This document shows, in pieces, positions 5,775-6,036 of a stretch of DNA of 6,036 nucleotides (its first letter is position 1; every line of letters starts with the position of its first letter). Where the stretch lies: NCBI GenBank assembly GCA_937952995.1, contig CALFYB010000053.1:1-6036 (forward strand), written 5' to 3'. This stretch comes from an uncultured Caulobacteraceae bacterium. GTDB taxonomy: Bacteria; Pseudomonadota; Alphaproteobacteria; Caulobacterales; Caulobacteraceae. Both the position numbers and the translations under genes were made by a program. Under the pieces are notes generated by a model. That model worked only from the letters and a program-made list of their open reading frames with translations. It did no database searches and was not told where the DNA came from.

Positions 5775-6036
5775 GCAGCACTAAGGGGGGTGTTGCGTCG
5801 GTAAATTTCAAGCATGCCGCGGATCGTAAGATCTCCATCAAAAATATCGATGGCATCGGTCGCGCCTTCAAACAGCGAGACGACGCCTCCAGTAGCGACC
5901 ACCTTCATGGGTTGGCCATATTCTTCCTTGATCCGGCTGATCAATCCCTCGATCAGCCCGATATAGCCCCAGAACACCCCGGCCTGCATCGCGCCGACCG
6001 TGTCCTTGCCGATGATCCGGTCCGGACGCTGGATGG
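5771..6036 (-). CDS. coaX: Type III pantothenate kinase, C-terminal part (5' end beyond window)
   Basis: CoaX phosphorylates pantothenate to 4'-phosphopantothenate with ATP, the first step of coenzyme A synthesis, in the cytoplasm; it is an ASKHA-fold enzyme. The window holds the last 87 residues, and the frame stays open to the right edge, so the methionine at 5989 is internal and not the start. Numbering from the edge, GKDTVGAMQAGVFWGYIGLIEG (9-30) is the conserved CoaX segment before the long helix. VVATGG (45-50) is the nucleotide-binding loop. The ending DGDLTIRGMLEIYRRN (66-81) is the family's typical C-terminal signature. The N-terminal phosphate loop and catalytic aspartate lie outside the window. 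The stop overlaps the rnj start by 4 nt. No break or frameshift is seen. Confidence 0.93.
   Translation of the reverse strand, partial: IQRPDRIIGKDTVGAMQAGVFWGYIGLIEGLISRIKEEYGQPMKVVATGGVVSLFEGATDAIDIFDGDLTIRGMLEIYRRNTPLSAA

Noticed and set aside
5771..5989. Start of the coaX product at the internal methionine (5989)
   Set aside because: The frame is open to the window edge and the 15 codons upstream encode conserved CoaX sequence, so the gene is cut by the edge rather than being a 72-residue protein.

Overview
The window is a compact, minus-strand housekeeping block that looks like an alphaproteobacterial chromosome, probably Caulobacterales or a close relative. The evidence is the short (443 aa) alphaproteobacterial form of prolyl-tRNA synthetase, an RNase J next to coaX, a DUF1467 membrane protein between methylmalonyl-CoA epimerase and proS, and the gene order coaX - rnj - mce - DUF1467 - proS - lolC/E - lolD, which I recall as conserved in that class. 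Base composition is moderately GC-rich, lower than Caulobacter itself by eye. The order-level placement is a guess from memory of these families, not a search.

Layout in transcription order (right to left). The window opens inside coaX (type III pantothenate kinase, C-terminal 87 residues). Its stop overlaps the rnj start by 4 nt. rnj (RNase J, 559 aa) is followed after 22 nt by mce (methylmalonyl-CoA epimerase), which has the clearest Shine-Dalgarno in the window. The mce stop shares one base with the start of a two-helix DUF1467 protein. These four genes probably form one transcription unit. About 350 nt without a confident gene follow (3048-3398). This gap holds a strong minus-strand intrinsic terminator at 3172-3202, a bulged hairpin just upstream of it, an unproven 44-codon ORF, and a weak candidate promoter for the next unit.

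The second unit is proS, then a LolC/LolE-type permease 2 nt downstream, then lolD overlapping the permease by 8 nt. lolD runs off the left edge after 141 codons, before its ABC signature and Walker B motifs. LolC/E and LolD together make the inner-membrane ABC machine that releases outer-membrane lipoproteins to the carrier LolA, so this half joins translation (proS) to envelope biogenesis. The first half joins cofactor synthesis (CoA), RNA decay and propionyl-CoA metabolism. The link between coaX and mce (making CoA, then handling a CoA thioester) is suggestive but may only reflect ancestral linkage.

I found no mobile element, CRISPR array, tRNA, rRNA, prophage or defence gene. All large plus-strand reading frames lie antisense to well-recognised genes and are shadows. 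The only part not explained by ordinary genes is the structured 3' region between the DUF1467 stop and the terminator.
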